Part shown: positions 53,931 to 63,870 of the stretch, piece by piece
How the letters are laid out: every line of letters starts with the position of its first letter
Numbering within the stretch: position 1 is the stretch's first letter
Assembly: GCF_018100925.1 (NCBI RefSeq)
Contig: NZ_JAGJEH010000008.1
Coordinates: forward strand, 339,811 to 403,810
Origin: Pseudoalteromonas luteoviolacea
GTDB taxonomy: Bacteria; Pseudomonadota; Gammaproteobacteria; Enterobacterales; Alteromonadaceae
Length of the DNA: 64,000 nucleotides
Direction: 5' to 3'
Translations under genes and position numbers: made by a program
Notes under the pieces: model-generated
The model's input: only the letters and a program-made list of their open reading frames with translations
What the model was told of the DNA's origin: nothing
Database searches by the model: none

Positions 53931-54662
53931 ATGCTGTCTAAAAATCAACAAAAACTTATTCGCGCTCTTGCACAAAAAAAATACCGTAAACAACATGGTC
54001 TGTACTTAGTTCAAGGCGAAAAGAATGTCTTGGAATTACTGCAAGCGAAGGTGGAAGTACAACAGATTTTTGCCACACCTCAATTTATTCTTAGTCATGA
54101 AAATACCTTGAGGCATTGCCAAGTTACCGAATGTGATGAACAGTCACTCAGCAAAGTCAGTACGTTAGTGAGTAACAATGCGGCCATTGCGATTGTACCA
54201 ATTGCTGATCAAAAAGAAATAGATAAAAGTGGCTTCGTATTAGCGCTTGACGGTGTATCCGACCCCGGTAACTTAGGCACGATTATTCGTCTTGCTGATT
54301 GGTATGGGTTAAAGCAAGTGGTGGTTAGTGAAGACTGTGCAGACCATTTAAACCCAAAAGTGATCAGCGCAACAATGGGATCGTTTGTACGGGTAGATGT
54401 GATCAGAGCGGATCTAGAACAACTATTAAGTCATTATAACGGGCCTATATATGGGGCGTACCTTGAGGGACAAAGTGTACATCAAACCCCATTTGCTGAG
54501 CGCGGACTACTCGTTATGGGCAGTGAGTCTCATGGGATCCGAGAAAAAGCCGGTCAGTATATCAATCAACCCATTACTATTCCGGCATATGGTCAAGCAG
54601 AGTCTCTCAATGTGGCTATGGCGACAGGCATCATTCTTGATAATTTTCGCCGCTCAATTTAA
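53931..54662 (+). CDS. TrmH-family (SpoU) RNA 2'-O-methyltransferase
   Basis: A SPOUT-class RNA methyltransferase of 243 residues. An N-terminal substrate-binding domain (LSKNQQKLIRALAQKKYRKQHGLYLVQGEKNV) is followed by the SpoU knot with its three motifs: LDGVSDPGNLGTIIRLADW, then LLVMGSESHGI and SLNVAMATGIILDNF. The start ATG at 53931 has GAGG upstream. The target nucleotide cannot be deduced; relatives modify 23S rRNA or tRNA ribose. It precedes smc by 43 bases. Confidence 0.9.
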   Translation: MLSKNQQKLIRALAQKKYRKQHGLYLVQGEKNVLELLQAKVEVQQIFATPQFILSHENTLRHCQVTECDEQSLSKVSTLVSNNAAIAIVPIADQKEIDKSGFVLALDGVSDPGNLGTIIRLADWYGLKQVVVSEDCADHLNPKVISATMGSFVRVDVIRADLEQLLSHYNGPIYGAYLEGQSVHQTPFAERGLLVMGSESHGIREKAGQYINQPITIPAYGQAESLNVAMATGIILDNFRRSI

Positions 54663-54705
54663 TGTACGATTGTTGCAGCAATAATCAATATATATAGCTT
54701 TCTCT

Positions 54706-57700
54706 ATGCGCTTAAGTCACATAAAACTAGCAGGCTTCAAGTCTTTTGTTGAACCCACTAAGATCCCTTTTCCCGATCAAATGACGTGTGTGGTTGGGCC
54801 AAATGGATGTGGCAAATCTAACGTCATTGATGCTGTGCGCTGGGTACTAGGTGAAAGCTCTGCAAAAAACTTACGTGGCGATGCAATGACGGACGTCATT
54901 TTTAATGGTTCGACTCAGCGAAAAGCGATTTCTCAAGCATCTGTTGAGCTGATGTTTGACAATACACAGGGCACATTGCCTGGATCGCTGGCTGATCGTA
55001 ACCAAATCGCGATTAAACGCCTCGTGACTCGAGATGGACAGTCATTATACTTTTTAAATGGTAGTAAATGTCGTCGTCGCGATATTACCGATATATTTCT
55101 AGGGACGGGTCTCGGGCCTCGCAGTTATGCGATTATTGAACAGGGAATGATCTCTCGTCTAATCGAGAGTAAACCTCATGAATTAAGAGTCTTTTTAGAA
55201 GAAGCGGCGGGTGTTTCTAAATATAAGGAGCGCAGGCGTGAAACTCAGACACGTATTAAGAGCACGCGAGACAATTTAGAACGTTTGCTCGATATGCGCA
55301 AAGAGTTGCAATCACAGCTTGACCGATTGGCGCAACAAGCCGAAGCAGCAAAAAAATATAAAGATCTTAAAGCGAAAGAGCGGACTCTTAAAGGACAACT
55401 TGCCGTTATTAAATGGCAGGACTTTAATGACAAGCTGAAGCAAAAAGTAAAGCAGATAGCAAAGCTTGATGAGCAGCTACAGTTTTTAGATCAGGCTCAC
55501 GGTGGGCAAAGTGATGTGATTGCTAGCTTTGAGCACAAAGTAGTGCATTTAAACGACGCGCTGAGTGTATTGCAGCAAGAACAACATAAAACCCATACTG
55601 CACTCACTCGTGCTGAGCAGCAAAAGATCCACCTCACAGAAAAGCGCATTGAGCTCAATGAGGCTCAAGTTAAGTGTCAGGCTGAACACGCTAATGCACA
55701 ATCACTTTTGACACAGCAGCAAGCCACTTGTGAGTTACACAAACAAAAGAGTGAGGAAGCTGCTGAGCGCCTAACACTCCAAGAAGCGGTATTAGAAGAG
55801 CGAGAAGCGCTTTATGAACAGCAGCATCAAGCCAATAGTGACATTGAAGGTCTTGTCAATGAGTTGACTGAGCGTGTTGCTATGGCTAAAGAGCAACACG
55901 CATCAAGCAATATTACTTTGCAACAGGCAAAACAAACGCACCTTCATTTACAAGATAACCTTTCAGGTTTGGTAGCAGATGAACAGGCACTCACGACACA
56001 AAACAATAGTGACTTATTGAGTGAGGAGCAGGCCAAACAGCATGCACTGGTTAAAGAGATGGCTAGTTTGCAAAGTCAGGCTCAAAAGCTGGTTGAGCAG
56101 CGACTAAAGAGCGAGGCGCAGTTGCACCAAAGTGAAGAGGTGGTGAAAGGCGCGCAGCAGCAATTATTACAGTGCACAGCCGAGCGAGATACCTTAATTT
56201 CCCTGCTAGATGTGGATAAAGAGTCACAGGCTCCATCGTTTTTAGCTCAGTTAAAAGTCATTGAAGGCTATGCACAAATCGTAGAGTGCGCGCTACTTGG
56301 GCTTAACTCTCTGTCGATTAGCGAAGTCCCCAATGGAGCGGGTTTATGGGCGCATACTCAAACAAGTGACTCTGACAGTGTTGCACAGTTTATAGAGTCA
56401 GGTGTTTTCCCAAGCTTTTTAAACCATGTTAAGTGGTTAGGAAAACATCGACAATTTACCGTGACCCCACATTATATTTTTGCCGTTGATGATGAAGGCT
56501 GCTTGTATGGGGAAAACTTCAAAATGCCGACGTCAGAAGGCGGTGGGAATCAACTGGCAAATTATCAAAAACTTGATAACTTAAATACGAGTTTGCCAGC
56601 CCAACAAAAAGCATTAGAAGAAGCACAGCAACAGTTAAGCTCAAATGCGACCAAACATGCCGAACTTGAAAATGTGATAGAGCAGAACAAACAAGCTGTT
56701 CACACCGTTGCACAGCAGGTTGCAGCAAATAAAAGTCGTCTTGAGGTTTTAGAGTTGCAGCAGCGAGGGTGGCAGAGTCAAGCAGATAAGTTGGCCGCTG
56801 AGATAGCTAAAACTCGTCAAGAAATGACGGCGACACAAGAGTTGATTGAGCAGCGTGAATTAAATCATTTGCAAACTACTCAGCAGTTAGAAGTGGCTCA
56901 GCAAAATTTAGAAGAGAAGCGTGAGCAGGTTGAAGCACATAGGCATCAGATACAAAATGCGCTGACAGGAAAAAGCCAAGCACAAGAACAAGTACACCTT
57001 GCAAAAATGGCGTTACAGCAAGCACAGAGTGATCAGCAAATAAGCGCGACAAAATCAGTGCATTTAAGCGAAAGTTTACAACTGTCTGAGGCTGCATTAG
57101 AAGCAAATTCTGAACAGCAAGTTTTACTAGAAGAGCCGCTGTCAGAGACGCAATCTCAAATTTCAACGTTGTTAAATACCCACCGAGAACAGCAACAAAA
57201 ATTGACGCATTTGGAACAACAAGTTTCAGAGGCAAAGCAACAGCTTGCTGACAAGCAAAATAGTGTGCAGGACGCGCAATCACACAGTCTTAAACTCAAA
57301 GAGCAAAAACAACAGCTACAATTACAAGAGCAAAGCTTGTTGGTAAAAGCGCAAGCGGCGCTAGAGCCGTTAATTGAGCTAAAGCAGACCTTAAAAGGAA
57401 TGCTTGCGACGCTTGATGAAAAAGTGAGTGTCGGAGTATATCAGAGCCAATTGACAGCAACCGCACAAAAGTTGTCGGTATTAGGCGCTGTTAATTTAGC
57501 TGCAATTGAAGAGTTTGATGAAGCTCAGTCGCGTAAAACATACTTGGATGAACAGCTTAACGACTTAACGGCAGCGCTTGAAACTCTTGAAAATGCGATT
57601 AAAAAAATAGATAGAGAGACAAAAACGCGCTTTAGAGCCACTTTTGATCAGGTCAACCGAGATCTCGCTGAGTTATTTCCAAAAGTATTTGGTGGCGGAA

Positions 57701-58095
57701 ATGCGTATTTAGAGCTCACCAGTGATGATTTGTTAGAAAGTGGTGTTACTATAATGGCAAGACCACCAGGCAAGAAAAACTCGACAATTCATCTGTTAAG
57801 TGGTGGAGAAAAAGCGTTGACCGCATTATCATTGGTATTTTCTATCTTCAGATTAAATCCGGCGCCGTTTTGTATGTTGGACGAAGTAGATGCACCGTTA
57901 GACGATGCCAATGTTGGACGTTTTTGCCGCCTCGTTGAGGAGATGTCTCAAACGGTGCAATTTATTTATATTAGCCACAACAAAGTGGCTATGGAGATGG
58001 CCGCAAGGCTGACGGGGGTAACTATGGCAGAACCGGGTGTTTCTCGCGTAGTTGCTGTAGATATAGAACAAGCAGTGCAGATGGCACATACATAA
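54706..58095 (+). CDS. smc: Chromosome partition protein Smc
   Basis: A full-length SMC ATPase of 1129 residues. Walker A is CVVGPNGCGKSNVIDAVRWVLG near the N-terminus. Two long Gln-rich coiled coils (about 165-490 and 640-990) flank a hinge (about 500-610, FLAQLKVIEGYAQIVECALLG). The C-terminal signature is HLLSGGEKALTALSLVFSIF and Walker B is FCMLDEVDAPLDDANVGRF. This is canonical Smc rather than MukB. In gammaproteobacteria that keep Smc it sits next to zipA and ligA, as here. ScpA and ScpB partners are not in the window. Confidence 0.97.
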   Translation: MRLSHIKLAGFKSFVEPTKIPFPDQMTCVVGPNGCGKSNVIDAVRWVLGESSAKNLRGDAMTDVIFNGSTQRKAISQASVELMFDNTQGTLPGSLADRNQIAIKRLVTRDGQSLYFLNGSKCRRRDITDIFLGTGLGPRSYAIIEQGMISRLIESKPHELRVFLEEAAGVSKYKERRRETQTRIKSTRDNLERLLDMRKELQSQLDRLAQQAEAAKKYKDLKAKERTLKGQLAVIKWQDFNDKLKQKVKQIAKLDEQLQFLDQAHGGQSDVIASFEHKVVHLNDALSVLQQEQHKTHTALTRAEQQKIHLTEKRIELNEAQVKCQAEHANAQSLLTQQQATCELHKQKSEEAAERLTLQEAVLEEREALYEQQHQANSDIEGLVNELTERVAMAKEQHASSNITLQQAKQTHLHLQDNLSGLVADEQALTTQNNSDLLSEEQAKQHALVKEMASLQSQAQKLVEQRLKSEAQLHQSEEVVKGAQQQLLQCTAERDTLISLLDVDKESQAPSFLAQLKVIEGYAQIVECALLGLNSLSISEVPNGAGLWAHTQTSDSDSVAQFIESGVFPSFLNHVKWLGKHRQFTVTPHYIFAVDDEGCLYGENFKMPTSEGGGNQLANYQKLDNLNTSLPAQQKALEEAQQQLSSNATKHAELENVIEQNKQAVHTVAQQVAANKSRLEVLELQQRGWQSQADKLAAEIAKTRQEMTATQELIEQRELNHLQTTQQLEVAQQNLEEKREQVEAHRHQIQNALTGKSQAQEQVHLAKMALQQAQSDQQISATKSVHLSESLQLSEAALEANSEQQVLLEEPLSETQSQISTLLNTHREQQQKLTHLEQQVSEAKQQLADKQNSVQDAQSHSLKLKEQKQQLQLQEQSLLVKAQAALEPLIELKQTLKGMLATLDEKVSVGVYQSQLTATAQKLSVLGAVNLAAIEEFDEAQSRKTYLDEQLNDLTAALETLENAIKKIDRETKTRFRATFDQVNRDLAELFPKVFGGGNAYLELTSDDLLESGVTIMARPPGKKNSTIHLLSGGEKALTALSLVFSIFRLNPAPFCMLDEVDAPLDDANVGRFCRLVEEMSQTVQFIYISHNKVAMEMAARLTGVTMAEPGVSRVVAVDIEQAVQMAHT

Positions 58096-58113
58096 TAAAA
58101 GTAAAGGTGAACA

Positions 58114-58827
58114 ATGGCCACAGAGTTAAGATGGGCATTAATCGTGATCAGCGCACTGATCATAGGTGGACTACTGATACATGGGCTATGGTCTGTAAGA
58201 AAAAAAGAAGACAAAGAGGATCGTAGACAAAATTTGCCAGCAGCAAATGAGCATAGCAAACCCTCTGAACCTGAACTAAATGATATGAGCTTTACGGCTG
58301 TAGAAGAGGAGCAGCATTCGCACTCTGTGGATGCGTCAGATATACAAGCTGACTCTCAGCCATCTTTGCAAGAAGAGCAAGCACAAACAGATCAGAGCGC
58401 AGGGCCTGCTGTGGAGCCTCAGGATTTTATCATTCTGCACATACAAATGCCGGAAGGCCTAGCAATGGAAGGCTCAAAATTATTACCGAGTGTACTCAGT
58501 TTGGGCTTTAAATTCTCTGAGGAGGGCTTTTTTAATCGCCATTTAGAGTCATCAGGCAATGGACCTGTGTTATTTAGACTTGTGAATATGTATAACCCTG
58601 GTACGTTCGATATCGACAATATGGAGCAATTTAGCACAGCTGGTGTCAGTCTATTTATGACATTACCTTGTGAAGGTGACAGCATGGCGGCATTCAATAT
58701 GTTGCACGGTGCGGCGAAAAAATTATCAGATGAGTTCGGTGCACAAGTGCTAGATAGTAAGCGTGAGCCACTGACGGTAGATACCATCAGAACGTATGTT
58801 GAAAAAGTACGTGAGTTTGCAGCCTAG
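58114..58827 (+). CDS. zipA: Cell division protein ZipA
   Basis: ZipA tethers FtsZ filaments to the inner membrane. The 237-residue protein has an N-terminal membrane anchor (LRWALIVISALIIGGLLIHGLW) followed by a basic stretch (RKKEDKEDRR), an acidic Gln/Glu-rich linker (about 40-105), and the C-terminal FtsZ-binding domain (DFIILHIQMPEGLAMEG to PLTVDTIRTYVEKVREF). It lies 18 bases after smc and upstream of ligA, the conserved order. Confidence 0.95.
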   Translation: MATELRWALIVISALIIGGLLIHGLWSVRKKEDKEDRRQNLPAANEHSKPSEPELNDMSFTAVEEEQHSHSVDASDIQADSQPSLQEEQAQTDQSAGPAVEPQDFIILHIQMPEGLAMEGSKLLPSVLSLGFKFSEEGFFNRHLESSGNGPVLFRLVNMYNPGTFDIDNMEQFSTAGVSLFMTLPCEGDSMAAFNMLHGAAKKLSDEFGAQVLDSKREPLTVDTIRTYVEKVREFAA

Positions 58828-58879
58828 TTCTACGGTGTAAGCTGTCTCGTATCTCAAATGGAATGGTTAAAGATAGAGT

Positions 58880-58914
58880 AAGCCACTGGCACAGGTCGGT
58901 GGCTTTTGTTTTAT
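58880..58914 (+). terminator. Terminator between zipA and ligA
   Basis: AAGCCAC (58880-58886) and GTGGCTT (58899-58905) form a 7-bp stem with a 12-base loop, followed by TTGTTTTATT. ligA starts only 13 bases later, so termination is probably partial. Confidence 0.65.
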
Positions 58915-58926
58915 TAAGAGGTTGAA

Positions 58927-60948
58927 ATGTCCGAATCTATCAGCAATAGAATCAATGAATTAAAAGCACAAGTGGAAGAGCACAATTACAAATATTATGT
59001 GCAAGATATGCCCACCGTGCCAGATGCCGAATATGATAGGTTAATGCGAGAGCTAGTTGATTTAGAAACAGGGCACCCGGAGCTACTTACGGCTGACTCC
59101 CCCTCACAAAAAGTGGGTGGCGCAGCACTGAGTAAGTTTGATCAAGTAACTCACAAGGTCCCAATGCTGTCGTTGGATAATGCGTTTGATGAGGCCGAGT
59201 TTAATGCTTTCAACCGTCGCATCAAAGAACGCTTGTTAGAATCTGGTGAGCTAACCTTCTGTTGTGAACCAAAATTAGATGGTCTCGCGGTGTCAATTTT
59301 GTATCGTGACGGTGTATTAGTGCAAGCGGCCACGCGTGGAGACGGACAAGTTGGCGAAAATATCACTGAAAATGTGAAAACGATCCGTAATATTCCATTG
59401 CGTTTGAGGGGCGACAACATCCCTGCGGAAGTTGAAGTACGTGGTGAAGTGTTTATGGACAAAGCAGGTTTTGAGCGCCTCAATGAAACTGCTTTGGCCA
59501 AAGACGAGAAAACCTTTGCTAATCCAAGAAATGCAGCAGCGGGTAGCTTACGTCAGCTTGATTCAAAAATTACCGCCAAGCGACCCTTGATGTTTTATGC
59601 CTATTCAATGGGAACGGTTGAAGGAGCACAGCTGGCAGAGACACACTATGGCCAACTAGAGCAGCTTAAGCTTTGGGGCTTGCCTATGTGCCCTGAAACC
59701 AAACGTGTTAATGGCGTTGCACAGGCGCTGGCATACTATCAGGATATTCTTAACCGCCGCGATGCATTAAGTTATGAAATTGATGGCGTTGTTATTAAGG
59801 TAGATAATAAACAGCAACAGTCTCAATTAGGCTTTGTGGCGCGGGCACCACGCTGGGCGATTGCATTTAAATTTCCAGCACAAGAAGAGATCACTCAATT
59901 GCTCGACGTTGAATTTCAAGTCGGGCGTACGGGCGCTATTACACCGGTAGCAAGACTAGAGCCTGTATTTGTTGGAGGTGTCACAGTATCTAATGCAACA
60001 CTGCATAATCAAGATGAAATTGACCGCCTAAGCATTAAAGTAAAAGATCACGTGATTATCCGACGCGCAGGAGACGTCATTCCACAAATTACGCAAGTGG
60101 TGTTAGACAAGCGCCCAAGTAATGCATTTGATATCGAGTTTCCAAACACTTGCCCGGTATGTGACTCGCATGTAGATCGCGTCGAAGGGGAAGCAGTGGC
60201 TCGCTGTACAGGTGGGTTGGTATGCCAAGCGCAAAGAAAAGAGGCGATAAAACACTTTTCATCCAGAAAAGCCTTAGATATTGATGGGTTAGGAGATAAA
60301 ATCGTTGAGCAGCTGGTGGATAGAGAGCTTATCAAAACCCCCGCAGAGTTGTTTAAATTACGTCAAGGGCACTTTGAGTCTCTAGAACGTATGGGACCTA
60401 AGTCTGCTAAAAACCTAGTGAATGCACTAGAGGCAGGCAAACAGACCACTTTAGCTAAATTCCTATATGCATTAGGGATAAGAGAGGTGGGTGAAGCGAC
60501 CGCACAAAACTTGGCAAACCATTACTTAACCCTTGAAAATGTCATGAATGCCTCCATTGAGAGTTTACAAGAAGTGAGTGATGTCGGTGTGATTGTCGCG
60601 CAACATATTCATGCCTTTTTTGGTGAGCAACACAACCAGCAAGTTGTATCCGAATTGTTGGGAGTTGGGGTGCATTGGTCAGATATTGAAGCGCCATCAG
60701 AACAGGCTCAGCCGTTAGCTGGGTTGACTTATGTTTTGACCGGTACCTTGAATGAGCTCAATCGCAATGATGCAAAAGCGCGATTGCAAGCTTTGGGGGC
60801 AAAGGTTGCTGGTAGTGTATCGAAAAATACTCATGCTTTGGTTGCGGGTGAGAAAGCAGGTTCAAAGCTGACTAAAGCGCAAGACCTAGGTATCGAGATT
60901 ATGGATGAAGCGGCCTTAATCGCACTCTTTGAGCAGCACCAAGCATAA
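58927..60948 (+). CDS. ligA: NAD-dependent DNA ligase LigA
   Basis: The essential replicative DNA ligase, 673 residues. The N-terminal Ia domain contains HNYKYYVQDMPTVPDAEYDRL, which binds NMN. The adenylation lysine is in CEPKLDGLAVS (KLDG). An OB fold, a zinc finger (CPVCDSH, then CTGGLVCQAQ), helix-hairpin-helix repeats (GMGPKSAKNL-like, GIREVGEATA) and a C-terminal BRCT domain (GLTYVLTGTLNELNRNDAKA) follow in the usual order. It has a GAGG ribosome-binding site. Confidence 0.98.
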   Translation: MSESISNRINELKAQVEEHNYKYYVQDMPTVPDAEYDRLMRELVDLETGHPELLTADSPSQKVGGAALSKFDQVTHKVPMLSLDNAFDEAEFNAFNRRIKERLLESGELTFCCEPKLDGLAVSILYRDGVLVQAATRGDGQVGENITENVKTIRNIPLRLRGDNIPAEVEVRGEVFMDKAGFERLNETALAKDEKTFANPRNAAAGSLRQLDSKITAKRPLMFYAYSMGTVEGAQLAETHYGQLEQLKLWGLPMCPETKRVNGVAQALAYYQDILNRRDALSYEIDGVVIKVDNKQQQSQLGFVARAPRWAIAFKFPAQEEITQLLDVEFQVGRTGAITPVARLEPVFVGGVTVSNATLHNQDEIDRLSIKVKDHVIIRRAGDVIPQITQVVLDKRPSNAFDIEFPNTCPVCDSHVDRVEGEAVARCTGGLVCQAQRKEAIKHFSSRKALDIDGLGDKIVEQLVDRELIKTPAELFKLRQGHFESLERMGPKSAKNLVNALEAGKQTTLAKFLYALGIREVGEATAQNLANHYLTLENVMNASIESLQEVSDVGVIVAQHIHAFFGEQHNQQVVSELLGVGVHWSDIEAPSEQAQPLAGLTYVLTGTLNELNRNDAKARLQALGAKVAGSVSKNTHALVAGEKAGSKLTKAQDLGIEIMDEAALIALFEQHQA

Positions 60949-60956
60949 TAAAATAT

Positions 60957-60973
60957 CTGTCTCACAGAGACAG
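60957..60973 (+). terminator. Hairpin after ligA
   Basis: CTGTCTC-ACA-GAGACAG, a perfect 7-bp stem 8 bases after the ligA stop, without an immediate T-run (TTTTTATTT comes 12 bases later). Weak terminator or RNA-stabilising hairpin. Confidence 0.45.
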
Positions 60974-61001
60974 CTAAACGCAGTTTTTATTTGGGGGCAA
61001 A

Positions 61002-61487
61002 GTGAGTAAATTGATAGGGCGATTTGGGCCTGAATATTGGGATAAGTATGGTGTGTATCGCACGCCACTTGGGTTCAATTTAACTTTATTTGTATTGCTT
61101 CGCCCCTTTCTTGTATGGCTGATGTCAGCACTTACTTGGCGCCCAGACTTGGATATTATGAGTTTGTTTTTTCCTTCAAAAAACGACTTTTTAGTGGCTA
61201 TTTCCATTGCCGCTATTGCATTAATACCGACTGTTTTATATTCAATGCGGCGGCCCAGTAGTGCGCAAAAATGGGGCAGGGTGTGGCGCTACATGCGTTG
61301 GCCTCTATTGCTCACGGCCGTTCTAGATTTGACTTGGCTGCTCTCACAGGCTGCAAGCAATCACTTCCAGTTTTCATTTTATCTTGCCGCGCAAATTGTA
61401 TTGGTTTCATGGGTAATTTTGTACCTAATCAACAGCCGTTATTTAACGTGTTTTTTTGGTGACTGGCCTGAACCTGACCCAAAATAA
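61002..61487 (+). CDS. yfeZ: DUF2919 membrane protein (YfeZ-like)
   Basis: A 161-residue protein starting at GTG 61002 with GGGGGC upstream. It has about four membrane helices (NLTLFVLLRPFLVWLMSAL, FLVAISIAAIALIPTVLYSM, WPLLLTAVLDLTWLLSQAA, FYLAAQIVLVSWVILYLINS). The YGVYRTPLGFNLTL opening and SRYLTCFFGDWPEPD ending match DUF2919/YfeZ. E. coli yfeZ also lies near cysZ-zipA-ligA. Function unknown. Confidence 0.82.
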   Translation: MSKLIGRFGPEYWDKYGVYRTPLGFNLTLFVLLRPFLVWLMSALTWRPDLDIMSLFFPSKNDFLVAISIAAIALIPTVLYSMRRPSSAQKWGRVWRYMRWPLLLTAVLDLTWLLSQAASNHFQFSFYLAAQIVLVSWVILYLINSRYLTCFFGDWPEPDPK

Positions 61488-61748
61488 CTTGACGTGAATG
61501 CCCGCAAAAGCCTAAATGATACTGAGGTATTTTGTCTATCTGCTCAAACCTTATGAATGGTTAATTTGTCATGCACTGTGCCTAACAAGGTGCGTAGCTC
61601 CAGATTCATTTTATTAGCGCTGTGGCGCACATTGTCCTAGTTGTGTCATGAATTGGATATATGCTCAAAAGCTACTGCGCTGAGATAGATAAGATAGTTA
61701 TTATTGGCGGCAAATAATAAAAATCAAATGAATATTGGGAAAATCAAC

Positions 61749-62201
61749 ATGTTACTTTGGCAAGATATACTGACTTGGGCGAAAGAGGGTAACCCAACTC
61801 CACCGCGAAAAGTGGAGAAAAGCATCATGCAATGGCAGGCTTTACTTGAACCTTCTGTATTTCACATTACTCGTAATAAAGGGACTGAGAGGCCGTTCAG
61901 TTCTGAGTCTTGTAGTTTATTTGAACCTGGGCAATACGAGTGTGCTTGTTGTGGTGAATTACTATTTGACGCACAAGAAAAGTTTGAAAGTGGTTCAGGG
62001 TGGCCCTCGTTTACGCAACCAGCAAAGCCTAATGCTATCGCCTACCATTTAGATAACACACATGGTATGGATAGAGTAGAAATAGTTTGCAATGTATGTG
62101 ACGCACACCTAGGGCATGTTTTTCCTGATGGGCCTAAACCGAGTGGGTTGCGCTATTGCGTTAATGCACTTGCGATGGTCAAACATGAAACAGTGAGTTA
62201 A
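61749..62201 (+). CDS. msrB: Methionine-R-sulfoxide reductase MsrB
   Basis: MsrB reduces methionine-R-sulfoxide in oxidised proteins. I chose ATG 61749 (MLLWQDILTWAKEG) because GGGA precedes it at normal spacing; in-frame starts at 61704 and 61728 have no site. The 150-residue protein has both zinc CxxC pairs (ECACCGELL and CNVCDAHLGHVFPDG), the substrate motif ESGSGWPSFTQP, and the catalytic cysteine in LRYCVNAL. It is cytosolic, with no signal peptide, and stands alone. Confidence 0.94.
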   Translation: MLLWQDILTWAKEGNPTPPRKVEKSIMQWQALLEPSVFHITRNKGTERPFSSESCSLFEPGQYECACCGELLFDAQEKFESGSGWPSFTQPAKPNAIAYHLDNTHGMDRVEIVCNVCDAHLGHVFPDGPKPSGLRYCVNALAMVKHETVS

Positions 62202-62241
62202 GCACCCCAAGATGCAATAGGTGATCTGAGACATCAGATGC

Positions 62242-63870
62242 CTATTGCGCAAGTCCCATTTCTTTCATTTGCGCTAACAGTTTATCAAATCGGGTTAGTT
62301 GCTCTGAATCAAGATCAGCACTTTGTAGCACTTTAAGGCACTTTTTGGCTAGGTTGGTGTTGAACGTAATGCCTTTTTTCCCCGTTGCATCCGCTAAGCA
62401 TTGCAGCAGGTTGAGCGCAATGCTGGCATTTTTAGGCATGACTCTAAATGCCTGAGAAAATGCTTCTAATGCAACATCAAGCTCGCCTTTATTGAATTGT
62501 TTAACTGCGTGGTTATTCAACTCTTTAGGACCCATGGTGATGTCTTTTCGTTCATCATGTTGCTGTTGTAAATATCGCATCATGACAGGGTCTTCATGGT
62601 TTTGATGCCGCTCACAGTGATCAATGATCTGGCCAAAGAGTGCTTGAGCTTTATGCTGAAAGCCTAGTTCATGAAATGCTTTGGCTTTATCAAGTGCAGC
62701 ATCCACTGAGCGGATCTGAGGCTCATCATCTAATTGCTCCATGAGCTGACGTGCTTTTTTATGCTCATCTTTGAGGTAGTGTAATCGCGCGTGAAGCACA
62801 TCCATTTGAGTTTGATTAATGGCATGTGGGAACTGTTTTTTAAGATCGTTTAAATATTGCTGCGTTTGCCTAGTGATCTTATTTATTTGTTCGTGCTGAT
62901 CGGTGGCTAAGGCAAAGTCGATACCTGCCCGAGCGGCATTTAGATACACCTCTGGACTATCATGAATAGAGTATCGAGCAAAACTCGCAATTTCTTTTTG
63001 GGCATTGTAGCTACACTCGTAATCGTGATTAATCATGGCAACGGTACTCAACGATTTTTGCCGTGATAGGTTGCGAGGGGCTATTTGCGAGGCTTCATGG
63101 AGTGCTTTTTGTGCATGTTCAAACTGGTTTAATTTAATTTCTAAACGACCGAGCAGATCAAGTGCGGCAAGTCTGGTTTCACTTTTTTCAATTAAGCCTT
63201 TTAATAGCTTTTGTGCCGTGAGATCTTCATTATTTGCGATTAACGCTTCAACTAAACCGAGCTTGGCCCAAGTGAATTTTTGTAACTCTAGTGCCGACTT
63301 ATAAAATTGCTTCGCCTCTTCAAAGTGCTTTAGTTTGAGCAACATTTCGCCTTTGAGCTTAAGTAGCATAACTGAGTAGCTAGTTTGCTGACTATCTAAC
63401 TCGGCATTAATAAACTTGAGCGCTTTGGAGTAGTTTTCGTCATCGATGAGCGTATATAACTTTTTGAGACTCTGCTTTCTTTTTAGCACTCGCTCTATTC
63501 TTGACTGCAAATCTTTGATGGTGAAAGGCTTAACCAAAAAGTCATCGGGTTGAAGCTCCACAACACTGTGAACTAGTTCAGGGCTTGTTTCCGCGGAAGT
63601 AAAAATAAACCCAGTCCAGCGTTTTATTAAACGCTTGTTTAGTAGCTCTTCATAAAGTTGATAGCCATTTTGCCGTTTGCTCAAATCAAATGAACATATG
63701 ATCAGGTCGAACTTATTGATTTCACAGCTTTCCTTGGCAACTGCGGCGGACTCAGCAATGAAAATATTCCGATAGGCTAAACGTTCTAGCGACTGTTTTA
63801 AATAGCTAAGGGCTAGAGGTTGTTCTTCCACAATTAAAATTTTTGAATTAACAAATGGTTGAACGGCCAT
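62242..63870 (-). CDS. Receiver-domain protein with TPR repeats; receiver lacks phospho-acceptor Asp
   Basis: A 542-residue protein with an N-terminal CheY-like receiver domain (about residues 8-130: SKILIVEEQPLALSYLKQSL, the KPF motif in DDFLVKPFTIKD). A long helical tetratricopeptide region follows (about 140-540; YSKALKFINAELDSQ, EEAKQFYKSALELQKFTWAK, KGELDVALEAFSQAFRVMPK). At the place of the phospho-acceptor aspartate the sequence reads FDLIICSFDLS, with Ser where Asp is normal, although an Asp follows two residues later. The acidic pair is EE instead of DD. It probably works as a protein-interaction module or pseudo-receiver. No kinase gene is adjacent. Confidence 0.85.
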   Translation of the reverse strand: MAVQPFVNSKILIVEEQPLALSYLKQSLERLAYRNIFIAESAAVAKESCEINKFDLIICSFDLSKRQNGYQLYEELLNKRLIKRWTGFIFTSAETSPELVHSVVELQPDDFLVKPFTIKDLQSRIERVLKRKQSLKKLYTLIDDENYSKALKFINAELDSQQTSYSVMLLKLKGEMLLKLKHFEEAKQFYKSALELQKFTWAKLGLVEALIANNEDLTAQKLLKGLIEKSETRLAALDLLGRLEIKLNQFEHAQKALHEASQIAPRNLSRQKSLSTVAMINHDYECSYNAQKEIASFARYSIHDSPEVYLNAARAGIDFALATDQHEQINKITRQTQQYLNDLKKQFPHAINQTQMDVLHARLHYLKDEHKKARQLMEQLDDEPQIRSVDAALDKAKAFHELGFQHKAQALFGQIIDHCERHQNHEDPVMMRYLQQQHDERKDITMGPKELNNHAVKQFNKGELDVALEAFSQAFRVMPKNASIALNLLQCLADATGKKGITFNTNLAKKCLKVLQSADLDSEQLTRFDKLLAQMKEMGLAQ

